From positions 1-64,000 of the forward strand of contig CALHGK010000014.1 in assembly GCA_938030095.1 (NCBI GenBank): a stretch of 64,000 bases of DNA, in the 5' to 3' direction. The notes beneath the pieces were generated by a model. That model saw only the letters and a list, made by a program, of their open reading frames with translations. It was not told the origin of the DNA and did not search any database. Made by a program: the position numbers and the translations under genes. Source of the stretch: an uncultured Candidatus Saccharibacteria bacterium (lineage in GTDB: Bacteria > Patescibacteriota > Saccharimonadia > Saccharimonadales > Saccharimonadaceae). Below, in pieces: positions 24,486 to 32,572 of the stretch. Position 1 is the stretch's first letter, and each line of letters starts with the position of its first letter.

Positions 24486-24860
24486 ATGGCAGATGTGAAA
24501 AAACTGGCCGAAGAACTGGTTGCTTTGACCGTTCTGGAAGTCAACGAACTCAAAAATGTCCTCAAGGACGAATACGGCATTGAGCCAGCCGCTGCTGCAG
24601 TTGCTGTCGCTGGCCCAGCTGCCGACGCTGGTGCTGCAGAGGACGAGCAGACCGAATTTACCGTCACCCTCAAAGAAGTTGGCGGCCAAAAGGTTGCCGT
24701 CATCAAGGCTGTTAAGGAACTCACTGGCCTTGGCCTGGGTGAGGCAAAGGCTTTGGTTGACAACGCACCAAGCCCAATCAAAGAAAAGGTCAGCAAAGAC
24801 GACGCTGAAGCTGCCAAGAAGACCTTGGAAGAGGCTGGCGCTACCGTCGAACTGGCATAA
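24486..24860 (+). CDS. rplL: Ribosomal protein L7/L12
   Basis: The flexible stalk protein that recruits translation GTPases. Residues 1-32 are the dimerisation helices, 33-52 an Ala-rich hinge, and 53-124 the factor-binding domain with EKTEFTVTL-type start (here [13 protein letters not shown]), [20 protein letters not shown] and the [12 protein letters not shown] end. At 124 residues it is standard. GAAAGGA lies 7 nt upstream. A strong terminator follows 30 bp after the stop, closing the operon. Confidence 0.97.
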   Translation: MADVKKLAEELVALTVLEVNELKNVLKDEYGIEPAAAAVAVAGPAADAGAAEDEQTEFTVTLKEVGGQKVAVIKAVKELTGLGLGEAKALVDNAPSPIKEKVSKDDAEAAKKTLEEAGATVELA

Positions 24861-24890
24861 CCACCCCACCGACCGCATTGTTACCATCAG

Positions 24891-24915
24891 CACACCCGCT
24901 TGGGTGTGTTTTTGG
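24891..24915 (+). terminator. Intrinsic terminator after rplL
   Basis: CACACCC-GCTT-GGGTGTG followed by TTTTTGG. A compact stem with a T-run. Confidence 0.9.
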
Positions 24916-24947
24916 TTGGTTTGCACCTCCGAGGAAGGGAGAATATC

Positions 24948-25276
24948 ATGAGTAGCATGACTGTCACTGCCATCGTTCTAGTAGTTGCCGCCGGTCCATT
25001 GCCGTGGTATTTTTGCTGGTCATTACCAGCAGGGAGTTGCGATGGAAGGCACTAGATAAAGACAGAGTGATTATACGTCTCTGCCAGGCAGTCTTTTCTG
25101 GCTACATAATCGAGACGGTAGGTCTCATCGCTACTGTGTGCTATACCTTGCATATTAGTATCGTTGGGACGATCTGCTGGTCGATCGTTGGGTTACTGGG
25201 AATTACTCTCTCATATAGCAATATTCTGCAACGTTCGCATCGACCAGTTGCTCAAGAAGGCTGTCTGCAGCTATGA
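24948..25276 (+). pseudogene. Small membrane protein, apparently frameshifted
   Basis: A good ribosome binding site (GGAAGGGAG, 7 nt) precedes the ATG at 24948. That frame encodes a hydrophobic start (MSSMTVTAIVLVVAAGP) but stops at 25055. From about 25004 a second frame continues with two further hydrophobic helices to 25276, without its own ribosome binding site. Joining the frames near the five-T run at 25010-25014 would give one membrane protein of about 108 residues. It may be a genuine frameshift, an assembly error, or two unrelated frames. Confidence 0.35.
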
Positions 25277-25337
25277 TAGTCTGCGCGGTTTCCCATCAGA
25301 GATAGAGATTAGTAGCCGATGACGAAAGGAGGTGCCC

Positions 25338-25382
25338 ACGCACAGCAATCTGTTGAGCTCACTGCTCCGGATTGCTGTGCGT
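25338..25382. ncRNA. Strong isolated hairpin
   Basis: ACGCACAGCAATC (25338-25350) and its perfect complement (25370-25382) enclose a 19-nt loop. There is no T-run after it. AAAGGAGG lies just upstream (25325-25332) without a credible reading frame. It may be a terminator for the preceding gene or part of a small RNA. Confidence 0.4.
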
Positions 25383-25475
25383 CATTCTAGGATTAGTGGC
25401 GCTCTAAGCATCGTACCATTTTTACAACGAACTATTGGCTACCCCTGTTATCGCTGTGGATAACCACCAAGCGCC

Positions 25476-25506
25476 TTGACAAGGCCCCACCCCATCGCTA
25501 TATAAT
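25476..25506 (+). promoter_or_regulatory. Sigma70-type promoter
   Basis: TTGACA (25476-25481) is followed after 17 nt by TATATAAT (25499-25506). It lies about 43 nt upstream of the ATG of the following gene. Confidence 0.8.
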
Positions 25507-25548
25507 GGGTTGATAACTAAGAAAACAGACAAGGAATTGCGAGAAAAT

Positions 25549-26064
25549 ATGTCTGAATTACCAGAGAAACAGGTGAAGCGATTACGATCGCTGATTCAAG
25601 AGGCAGAGACAAACCTGGCCGCTGCAAAGGAATTATTGATGAGTATTATTGGTGACGATGGCGAAGTCGTCGTGCCAAGCAATAGCCGCGAGGAGGTATC
25701 GGGCAAGATAGTCGAAGGAATCTTTGACGGGCAAGTAATGGTTGATGCCGATGGCAAGAATTATCCTGTGCCAGCCAATTATGCCAGCAAGTCTAAGCTT
25801 GTTGAGGGTGACAAGCTCAAGCTGACGATCGCCGACGATGGCGGCTTTATCTACAAGCAAATCAAGCGGGTGGAGCGCAAGCAGATTATTGGCACACTCA
25901 CCCAACACGATGGTGCATACTACGTGGAAGCACAGGGGAGAGAATACCGGATCCTGCTGGCAAGTGTGACATTCTTCCGGATTGAGATTGGCCACCAGGT
26001 CACTGTCATCATTCCTGAGGACAAACCCGATGCAACGTGGGCAGCGGTGGAAGCACCGTTATAA
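25549..26064 (+). CDS. Conserved-looking unknown protein
   Basis: A 171-residue soluble protein. The first 45 residues form a charged helix (PEKQVKRLRSLIQEAETNLAAAKELL), probably a coiled coil. The rest is strand-rich with two similar halves: GKIVEGIFDGQVMVDADGKNY near residue 50 and IGTLTQHDGAYYVEAQGREY near 112, suggesting two small barrel domains. No catalytic motif is recognised. The ATG at 25549 is about 43 nt after a consensus promoter; AAGGAA lies 12 nt before it, so the site is weak. It lies 165 bp upstream of dnaX. A nucleic-acid-binding role is possible but unproven. Confidence 0.7.
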   Translation: MSELPEKQVKRLRSLIQEAETNLAAAKELLMSIIGDDGEVVVPSNSREEVSGKIVEGIFDGQVMVDADGKNYPVPANYASKSKLVEGDKLKLTIADDGGFIYKQIKRVERKQIIGTLTQHDGAYYVEAQGREYRILLASVTFFRIEIGHQVTVIIPEDKPDATWAAVEAPL

Positions 26065-26228
26065 AGTCACAGCTATAGATAGCTTTGTATATAGAACTCT
26101 CTTGCTCGTGTTTAGGGGTTTTTGGTTTTCTTGGTAGACATTTTACAACCGCTTGGTTTGTACGCGACGCGATTGCTCCTCCTGTATTTCGATCGCATCT
26201 CCATCCATTCTGCGGTATAATATAGCAA

Positions 26229-27716
26229 ATGAGCAGAGCACTATATCGGACGTATCGGAGTCGGTCGCTTGATGAGATTGTGGGGCAGTCGCATATCACG
26301 CGGATTTTGCAACGGGCAATTGCTCGTGGGCATATTGCTCATGCCTATCTCCTGACGGGGCCACGTGGGGTGGGTAAGACATCGATTGCCCGTATCTTGG
26401 CGCATGAGATCAACGGTCTGCCATACACCGATGAGTCGACCCATCTCGATATTATCGAGATCGACGCAGCGAGCAATAATTCTGTGGAGGATATCCGTGA
26501 TTTGCGTGACAAGGTGCAAATTGCACCAACCAGCAGCCCAAAAAAGATCTACATCATCGATGAGGTGCATATGCTCAGCAAGTCGGCCTTTAATGCCTTG
26601 CTCAAGACGCTAGAAGAGCCACCCGAGCACGTCGTCTTCATTCTTGCGACTACCGATGCAGATAAGCTTCCGGCGACGATCCTCAGCCGGGTACAGCGCT
26701 TCAATTTCCGAGCAATTAGTCCGCGTGATGCAGCCAAGCATTTGGCGTTTATTGCTGAGCAAGAGAAGATTGCCATTACACCCGATGCATTGGAGCTGAT
26801 TGCAGAGCAGGGGAAGGGAAGCTTCCGCGACAGCATTAGTTTGCTCGACCAACTGCGCTCACTAAGTGATGAGACAATCGACCGCGCGATGGTAGCAGAG
26901 GTACTAGGCCTTGCACAGGATGAGCTAGTAGAGGGGCTGCTGGCTGCTTATGCTACGGCAGATATTGGCCGCGCCGCCCGGCTGATCGATGAAGCTGAGG
27001 CGGCTGGCACACCGGCCGAACTTCTTGCCGAGCAGTTGCTTGGCATCGCGCGTCAGCGCGTTGTAGAGGACGCAGCACTGTTGCCATTACTCGACAAACT
27101 ACTGACTGTACCGCGAGCCGGTTGGCCGCGTATTGCGCTGCTTACCGCTCTTGCAAGCCAGGTTACGCCACCAGTCGCAACGCCTCATCGTCAACCATCA
27201 CCCAGCACCGTCAGTGAGCCAGTTGCGCCATATACACGCTCACCTGCTGCACCCTCATCGCAAACACCTCCTCCCTCAGACACTCCTCATCAAAAAACAA
27301 ATACTGCAGCATCGGCCAAGCAGTCTGCCACCCCACATACTTCGACCACCGATAATACACCGGCCGAACAACCAACCGTTGCTTCAGCAAACGACGAAAC
27401 ACCCGCAGCAGACTCAACCTCAGTCGACTTCCCATGGGAGCAGTTTCTCGATACAGTCGGAGCAGTCGGCGCGCGCGCATACCTCGCCAAGGCAGGGCAT
27501 ATGTATGACGGCCAGACACTCACGATCTACGCTGGCAAAAAATTCGCCAAAATGCAGATCGATCGCGCTCTCCCCACACTCAGCGCAGCACTAAATCGCC
27601 TTGGCATTACTGCAGAGATCACCGTACTCGCGAGCAGTAAACCACCCAAAGATCGCCAAAAAGCCGCCATTCTTGCTATGATGGGGGGAGGAGAAGAAAT
27701 TACCATCAATGGCTGA
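26229..27716 (+). CDS. dnaX: DNA polymerase III subunit gamma/tau
   Basis: The clamp-loader ATPase. The N-terminal region (YRTYRSRSLDEIVGQSHI), Walker A GPRGVGKTS at about residues 44-52, IIDEVHMLS near 108 and the sensor 1 segment (FILATTDADKLP) are all clear. The zinc module with four cysteines usually found between Walker A and B is absent: this stretch has no cysteine. Residues 325-400 are Pro/Thr/Ser-rich and probably flexible, and the last 100 form a small tau-like domain. A TATAAT box ends 7 nt before the ATG, implying a leaderless message. The stop overlaps dnaB by 8 nt. Confidence 0.93.
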   Translation: MSRALYRTYRSRSLDEIVGQSHITRILQRAIARGHIAHAYLLTGPRGVGKTSIARILAHEINGLPYTDESTHLDIIEIDAASNNSVEDIRDLRDKVQIAPTSSPKKIYIIDEVHMLSKSAFNALLKTLEEPPEHVVFILATTDADKLPATILSRVQRFNFRAISPRDAAKHLAFIAEQEKIAITPDALELIAEQGKGSFRDSISLLDQLRSLSDETIDRAMVAEVLGLAQDELVEGLLAAYATADIGRAARLIDEAEAAGTPAELLAEQLLGIARQRVVEDAALLPLLDKLLTVPRAGWPRIALLTALASQVTPPVATPHRQPSPSTVSEPVAPYTRSPAAPSSQTPPPSDTPHQKTNTAASAKQSATPHTSTTDNTPAEQPTVASANDETPAADSTSVDFPWEQFLDTVGAVGARAYLAKAGHMYDGQTLTIYAGKKFAKMQIDRALPTLSAALNRLGITAEITVLASSKPPKDRQKAAILAMMGGGEEITING

Positions 27717-29061
27717 CCAATCACCCCAACCAAAAGGCAAAGTACCACCGCAAAGTCTCGATGCTGAGATGAGTTTGCTTGGTGCGGTACTTATCGACGA
27801 AGAGATTTTGGCCGATGCTAGCGAACACGTCGGCGCAGAAGACTTTTATGACAAGCGCCACGCGACGATCTTTGGGGCGATGATGCGTCTCTACGAGCGG
27901 CACAAGCCAGTCGACCTCCTTACCTTGACCGACGAACTACAAAAGAAAGACCAGCTTGCCGAGGTAGGTGGCTCGGCCTACCTAACCGAGCTAACCAACT
28001 ACGTCCCTACCGCAGCCCACGCCAGCAGCTATGCCGAGATCGTTGCCCAAAAGGCGGTGCGGCGGCGCCTCATCAAAGCCAGTGCCGATATTAGCCAGCT
28101 TGGCTTCGACGAAAATACCACCACCCAAGAGCTACTCGAAAAGGCCGAGGCAGAGCTCTTTAGTGTGTCTGACCAATCGCTCAAACAAGACCTCGTGAGC
28201 CTAGAGAGTATTCTCACCGATAGCTTCGACCGTATTGAGGAGCTCCACCGCAACAAAGGACAGCTGCGTGGCATTCGCACAGGCTACCGCGACCTCGACA
28301 CAATGACGGCTGGCCTGCAGCGCTCCGACCTTATTATCATTGCGGCTCGCCCCGCCATGGGTAAGACGACACTGGTGACGAACCTCGCCTACAATGTCGC
28401 AACGATCGAGAAAAAGCCCGTTCTCTTCTTTTCACTCGAGATGAGCAAGGAGCAGCTCACCGACCGCATGCTCGCTGATGCCAGTGGTGTGGACAGCTGG
28501 AATATCCGCACTGGCAACCTCAGCGATGATGACTGGGCCAAGCTCTCTGAGGCAATGGGTGAGATGGCCGAAGCGCCCATCTTCATTGATGACACGCCAG
28601 GTCTGAGCGTCCTCGAGATGCGTACCAAGGCACGGCGCGCCATGCACGACCAGCAGCTTGGGCTGGTGATCGTCGACTACCTGCAGCTGATGCAGGCCAA
28701 TGGCAACCACAATGGCAACCGCGTCCAAGAGGTAAGCGAAATATCGCGCGGGCTCAAGCTGATTGCTCGCGAGCTCAATGTACCGGTCATTGCTCTGAGC
28801 CAGCTAAGCCGCTCGGTGGAGTCGCGCACGCCGCCGGTGCCACAATTGGCCGACCTGCGTGAGTCGGGCTCGATTGAGCAAGATGCCGACATCGTCTCCT
28901 TTATTTACCGGCCTGGCTACTACGAGCCAGATAACCCCGAGTTCCAAAATATTACCGACCTCATCATCGCCAAGCACCGTAATGGCCCAGTGGGCAAGAT
29001 CCAACTCTACTTCCACCCCGAGCGGCTGCGTTTCATGAGCCTCGATAGACGGCATGATTGA
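27709..29061 (+). CDS. dnaB: Replicative DNA helicase
   Basis: Unwinds the replication fork as a hexamer. The N-terminal domain starts PQSLDAEMSLLGAVLIDEE. The RecA-like domain carries Walker A ARPAMGKTT near residue 213, the LFFSLEMSKEQL motif near 245, a Walker B-type LVIVDYLQLM near 320 and DLRESGSIEQDAD near 382. Length (450) is standard. It overlaps dnaX, an uncommon but sensible pairing of clamp loader and helicase. Its final coding bases and the following promoter-like segment are repeated at 29748-29828. Confidence 0.95.
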   Translation: MADQSPQPKGKVPPQSLDAEMSLLGAVLIDEEILADASEHVGAEDFYDKRHATIFGAMMRLYERHKPVDLLTLTDELQKKDQLAEVGGSAYLTELTNYVPTAAHASSYAEIVAQKAVRRRLIKASADISQLGFDENTTTQELLEKAEAELFSVSDQSLKQDLVSLESILTDSFDRIEELHRNKGQLRGIRTGYRDLDTMTAGLQRSDLIIIAARPAMGKTTLVTNLAYNVATIEKKPVLFFSLEMSKEQLTDRMLADASGVDSWNIRTGNLSDDDWAKLSEAMGEMAEAPIFIDDTPGLSVLEMRTKARRAMHDQQLGLVIVDYLQLMQANGNHNGNRVQEVSEISRGLKLIARELNVPVIALSQLSRSVESRTPPVPQLADLRESGSIEQDADIVSFIYRPGYYEPDNPEFQNITDLIIAKHRNGPVGKIQLYFHPERLRFMSLDRRHD

Positions 29062-29100
29062 TACTATACTATAGTTATTATACGTAGGAGAACCGTCCCA

Positions 29101-29637
29101 ATGGCAGCCCACACGACATCATCACACACACAAACCACCAAAGAGTCATCTGCCGCCTCATCGTCTTGCCCGCCACTAGTCCGCTATGCAATGATCTGTG
29201 GAGCACTTGGTCTCCTTGGCACTGCTGGGTGGCTGATATATCTTGGCTGGATGTTTGCAGTTTTTCTCTTTACACCATATTTTTTGTTACATATTAGCTT
29301 GATAACTCTTTTCTGGTGGCTGAGTGTTTCGCTTATTATCGAAGGAGTTGCAATTATTCGCACATACACCAGCCAGGGTAACCAACGCTATCGCGAAGAG
29401 GGATTTTGGCTCGCCTTGGCACTGTTCTTTCCATTACTGATAGCGGGTGAGGTGGTCTATAATGCTTTGTCTGCGCAGCAAATTCATGTGTTTTCGTCAA
29501 GCCCACAGTTGTGCCTTTTCGGTATTATAGTAACTACCCTAAGTGCTGTGTGTATGTGGTATTCGATGGGATACTCAGCACTAATACACAGCAAAGCTGC
29601 GCGAAAAAGACTTCTAGGTTTAGACCTACCACGTTAG
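29101..29637 (+). CDS. Four-helix membrane protein, paralogue 1
   Basis: A 178-residue protein with a Ser/Thr-rich N-terminus of about 25 residues and four hydrophobic helices (about residues 30-62, 65-88, 103-120 and 132-155). The sequence CGALGLLGTAGWLIYLGW near residue 37 is nearly identical in the gene at 29829. AGGAG lies 9 nt before the ATG. No family is recognised. It follows dnaB by 39 bp and may be partly expressed by read-through. Its second paralogue arose by the local duplication described at 29020-29978. Confidence 0.75.
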   Translation: MAAHTTSSHTQTTKESSAASSSCPPLVRYAMICGALGLLGTAGWLIYLGWMFAVFLFTPYFLLHISLITLFWWLSVSLIIEGVAIIRTYTSQGNQRYREEGFWLALALFFPLLIAGEVVYNALSAQQIHVFSSSPQLCLFGIIVTTLSAVCMWYSMGYSALIHSKAARKRLLGLDLPR

Positions 29638-29669
29638 TGATCATTATATAACATAGCGAGGAGAATACT

Positions 29670-29789
29670 ATGACAACTCAAACACAAACCACCCCAGTGC
29701 AAGCAATCCAGCTCAAGCATCCTCCACTGAGGCAGCGCAGAATCATCGAGCACCTGCGCTTTATGAGCCTCGACAGGCGGCATAATTAA
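29670..29789 (+). pseudogene. Chimeric remnant: paralogue-3 start fused to the dnaB tail
   Basis: A 39-codon frame with GAGGAG 8 nt upstream of its ATG. Its first part (TTQTQTT and QRRIIEH) resembles the N-terminus of the membrane protein at 30508. The last ten residues (LRFMSLDRRHN) repeat the C-terminus of DnaB (LRFMSLDRRHD). It is a scar of the duplication. It is still translatable but unlikely to function. Confidence 0.75.
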
Positions 29790-29828
29790 TGCTATGCTAT
29801 AGTTATTACACATAGGAGAACCGTTGCA

Positions 29829-30371
29829 ATGACAGGCCACACCACATCATCACGCATACAATCTACTAAAGAATCACCCTCTTCCTCATCATCCTGCCCA
29901 CCACTGGTTCGCTGTGCGATGATCTGTGGAGCACTCGGTCTCATTGGCACCGCTGGGTGGCTCATCTATCTTGGCTGGATAGTTGCAGTCTCTGCTATTG
30001 GGCTGTTTGCATTCCTGATCTGGATACAGTATGTCGTAGTAGGCTTATTCTGGATACTCGGGATTGTCCTTATTATTGAGGCGGTCGCACTGATCAATAC
30101 TTACATCCGTCGCTCGGGGCAGCGCTATCACAAAGAAGGGTTTGGGCTTGGCATCACACTGCTCTATCCACTGCTCGCAGGTGTCGAGATAGGGTACAAT
30201 GCACTCATACAGAGTCAATCACGGCAGGACATCATGGCATTTGCCAATCCTCTAGCGGTACTGATGGGTATTATCATGATCACACTCGGCGCAATATACC
30301 TGTGGTATCAGTTGGGGCGGTCGGCATCAATGAGACAAGCGAATAATAACAAGCCTATATCGCTCACATAA
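29829..30371 (+). CDS. Four-helix membrane protein, paralogue 2
   Basis: A 180-residue protein clearly related to the one at 29101-29637 (CPPLVRCAMICGALGLIGTA region and the layout of four helices), but diverged in helices 2-4. That shows the duplication is not recent. AGGAG lies 10 nt before the ATG in the copied spacer. A WYQLGRSASM segment near the C-terminus corresponds to WYSMGYSAL in paralogue 1. The function is unknown. Confidence 0.75.
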   Translation: MTGHTTSSRIQSTKESPSSSSSCPPLVRCAMICGALGLIGTAGWLIYLGWIVAVSAIGLFAFLIWIQYVVVGLFWILGIVLIIEAVALINTYIRRSGQRYHKEGFGLGITLLYPLLAGVEIGYNALIQSQSRQDIMAFANPLAVLMGIIMITLGAIYLWYQLGRSASMRQANNNKPISLT

Positions 30372-30507
30372 CGCCTCTGTTTGTGGTCTCGCCATGATAC
30401 TACTATCTACATTACGTTTAGTCCTCGAGAGGTAGAGAAAGTATATCCTTTGTGTAACCTTGCTATAATACAATCACAAGCAGCCTAGCGCAATGAAGGA
30501 GATATCT

Positions 30508-31020
30508 ATGGCCACATCCCACACAACAACCGTCACAACTCAGACAGTCCAAACCAAACAGCAGCGCAGAATCATCGAGCGGCTTTCTATCATTCTTGTC
30601 TGCTGTGGTATTACCCTTATCGGCGTCTTCCTCACTTTTGTTGAGACGATGGGCATTTATAGTGCATCGACCGGCTTTGAGAGGACAGAGCCACATGAGT
30701 ATATCACCATGTTCATCATGCTTGTCTATGCAATCAACCTCGCCGTGCAAGCCATCTATGTCATGATTCGCACTGTGCGTTCAGCAATTGCACCGTATCG
30801 TCAGCAAGCAGTGGCATTTGTGGCGATCCTTGGGTATTTTGCTGCACTGGCCGCCGTATATCTCTATCACCACTATGTTGTTCAGGATGGATTCGGCCCA
30901 CACACCTTCCTCCAGACGACGGCTGGTGCTGCTCTTGGCCTCGCCATCTCTGGTCTTGGCTCGCTTTATCTGTGGTACGTATTACTGCAAACACGCAAAG
31001 GGCAGGCGATTCGCTCTTGA
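30508..31020 (+). CDS. Four-helix membrane protein, paralogue 3
   Basis: A 170-residue protein with a Thr/Gln-rich N-terminus (TTTVTTQTVQTKQQ) and four hydrophobic segments (about residues 27-50, 67-88, 101-122 and 134-158). It is related to paralogues 1 and 2 in topology and in the final LYLWYVLLQ segment. AAGGAGA lies 6 nt before the ATG at 30508, which is better than the ATG five codons upstream. Its first codons supplied the left part of the chimeric remnant at 29670. The function is unknown. Confidence 0.75.
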   Translation: MATSHTTTVTTQTVQTKQQRRIIERLSIILVCCGITLIGVFLTFVETMGIYSASTGFERTEPHEYITMFIMLVYAINLAVQAIYVMIRTVRSAIAPYRQQAVAFVAILGYFAALAAVYLYHHYVVQDGFGPHTFLQTTAGAALGLAISGLGSLYLWYVLLQTRKGQAIRS

Positions 31021-31053
31021 GCACCCCCGCAAACTCGGGTATAATAGGGCAAT

Positions 31054-32514
31054 ATGGCAAAGCAAGTTGTCGACTACCATTTGTACCGTTGGCGGTATGG
31101 CCTCGGCTATGGCTTTGTCGTGGTGGCAATTATTGCGGCGGTTGTGCTAGCTGGGCTGTTTATCCCTGGTGAGTTGCGGCAGGGCGAGCTCGATAGCGCG
31201 TTGCAGAGCAGCCAATTATCCTTCCAGAATCTTACCCCCGCTATGGTGATCAATGCGCCATACCATGGCCTGCAGAAACTGAGCTTCGCGGTGCTCGGCG
31301 TCACACCACTGTCGATTAAACTGCCATCTATGGCGATTGCTTTGATGACAGCGCTTGGGCTGCTCCTTCTATTTCGCTCCTGGTTTTCGCGAAACATTGC
31401 GCTTATTACAACAATACTCGTGACGATGACGGCGCAGTTTCTTTTCTTGGCGCAAGATGGCACACCAGCTATACTTTTTAGCTGCCTCACTGTGTGGCTG
31501 CTCTATGCTGCAACGCGTGCCATCCGGACGAAGAAGTTTCTCTCCACCTTATGGAAGGTGACAGCCTGTGTGTTGGCGGCACTCCTACTGTATGCACCAC
31601 TTGGTATCTATGTCGTCGTTGCCCTTGGGATTCTAGGGGTGTCTCATCCGCACGCTCGTTACACAATTCTGCGCGTGCAGCGTAGCCGCCTTGCCCTGGC
31701 AGCCGTCATTGGCCTCGTAGCGATGCTACCACTTATCTACGCAAGCATCACTAATCATGATGTACTCAAGCAGCTCTTTGGGTTGCCACTCGAATCGATC
31801 AATGTGGGGGCAAACCTTCGCCATCTTGGCGTCACACTCTTCGGGCTCTTTGCCTCGAACAAATCGTACCTCGTGCAGCCATTATACTCGGTTGGTATGG
31901 TGCTGATTATGCTGATTGGCCTCGCCTCGCTCCTGAGCCACTACTATACAGCACGGAGCTATGCAGCACTCCTGGTGGGGCTGCCATTACTGGGCGTGGT
32001 GATTAGTAATCCACAGCTGGTGACATCACTCTTTCCGGTCGTGGCGATCATCGTCGCATTTGGCTCAGCCTGGCTGATTAACCACTGGTATAAGATGTTT
32101 CCGCGCAACCCCTACGCCCGGGTGGCTGGGCTACTCCCTATGACGCTCTTGATTGGTGGGCTCACCCTTACTGGCGTCGGGCGCTATGCCGAGACGTATC
32201 GCTATAATCCAGATGTTCTTGCTCACTACTCGAGCGACGTCAAGCTTCTCAACGACCAACTCCAGGGTGACAATGTGCGCGTCGATCGCCCTATGACGCT
32301 TGCCGTGACTGAGACGGAGCGACCAATGTATGAAATGATTGCCCGCTATAACGACCGACTGCGCGTCGTTACCACTGTACCCGAGCAGCAAACCGTCTTT
32401 ACCGCAACGCGCGCCTACCGCCAGCAGCATCGCGACCTAACGCGCCCAGCGCATATTATCACCAATGCACGTGCACACGACGGCAACCGGTTTTATCAGT
32501 ACGAGCCACTGTAG
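31054..32514 (+). CDS. Polytopic membrane protein, GT39/ArnT-like glycosyltransferase (GT-C fold)
   Basis: A 486-residue protein with about ten membrane helices and a soluble C-terminal tail of roughly 95 residues. Between helices 1 and 2 a large outer loop (GELRQGELDSALQSSQ) is followed by LPSMAIALMTALGLLLL, an arrangement seen in protein-mannosyltransferase and ArnT-type enzymes that use lipid-linked sugars. The acidic residue expected early in that loop is present as Glu. Substrate and activity are unknown. A TATAAT box ends 8 nt before the ATG, so the message is probably leaderless. Confidence 0.6.
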   Translation: MAKQVVDYHLYRWRYGLGYGFVVVAIIAAVVLAGLFIPGELRQGELDSALQSSQLSFQNLTPAMVINAPYHGLQKLSFAVLGVTPLSIKLPSMAIALMTALGLLLLFRSWFSRNIALITTILVTMTAQFLFLAQDGTPAILFSCLTVWLLYAATRAIRTKKFLSTLWKVTACVLAALLLYAPLGIYVVVALGILGVSHPHARYTILRVQRSRLALAAVIGLVAMLPLIYASITNHDVLKQLFGLPLESINVGANLRHLGVTLFGLFASNKSYLVQPLYSVGMVLIMLIGLASLLSHYYTARSYAALLVGLPLLGVVISNPQLVTSLFPVVAIIVAFGSAWLINHWYKMFPRNPYARVAGLLPMTLLIGGLTLTGVGRYAETYRYNPDVLAHYSSDVKLLNDQLQGDNVRVDRPMTLAVTETERPMYEMIARYNDRLRVVTTVPEQQTVFTATRAYRQQHRDLTRPAHIITNARAHDGNRFYQYEPL

Positions 32515-32572
32515 GTATTGTAGAAAATACTCACTAGTCGGCCGCTCATTCCTGACTTAAAAAGTTTCGGCA

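Larger units (their letters stand above)
29020..29978 (+). repeat. Tandem duplication carrying the dnaB 3' end and a membrane gene
   Basis: Copy 1 (29020 to about 29250 at high identity, extending through the gene to 29637) and copy 2 (29748 to about 29978, extending to 30371) start in the last 14 codons of dnaB. They continue across the shared spacer (CTATAGTTATTA, then AGGAGAACCGT) into related membrane genes. The left edge of copy 2 is fused at GCAGCGCAGAATCATCGAGC to a piece that matches the start of the gene at 30508, which marks the recombination junction. Confidence 0.85.

Noticed and set aside
23514..24926. A 470-codon open frame on the minus strand across rplJ and rplL
   Set aside because: It is antisense to two certain ribosomal genes, has Cys/Phe/Trp-rich composition unlike a real protein and no ribosome binding site.
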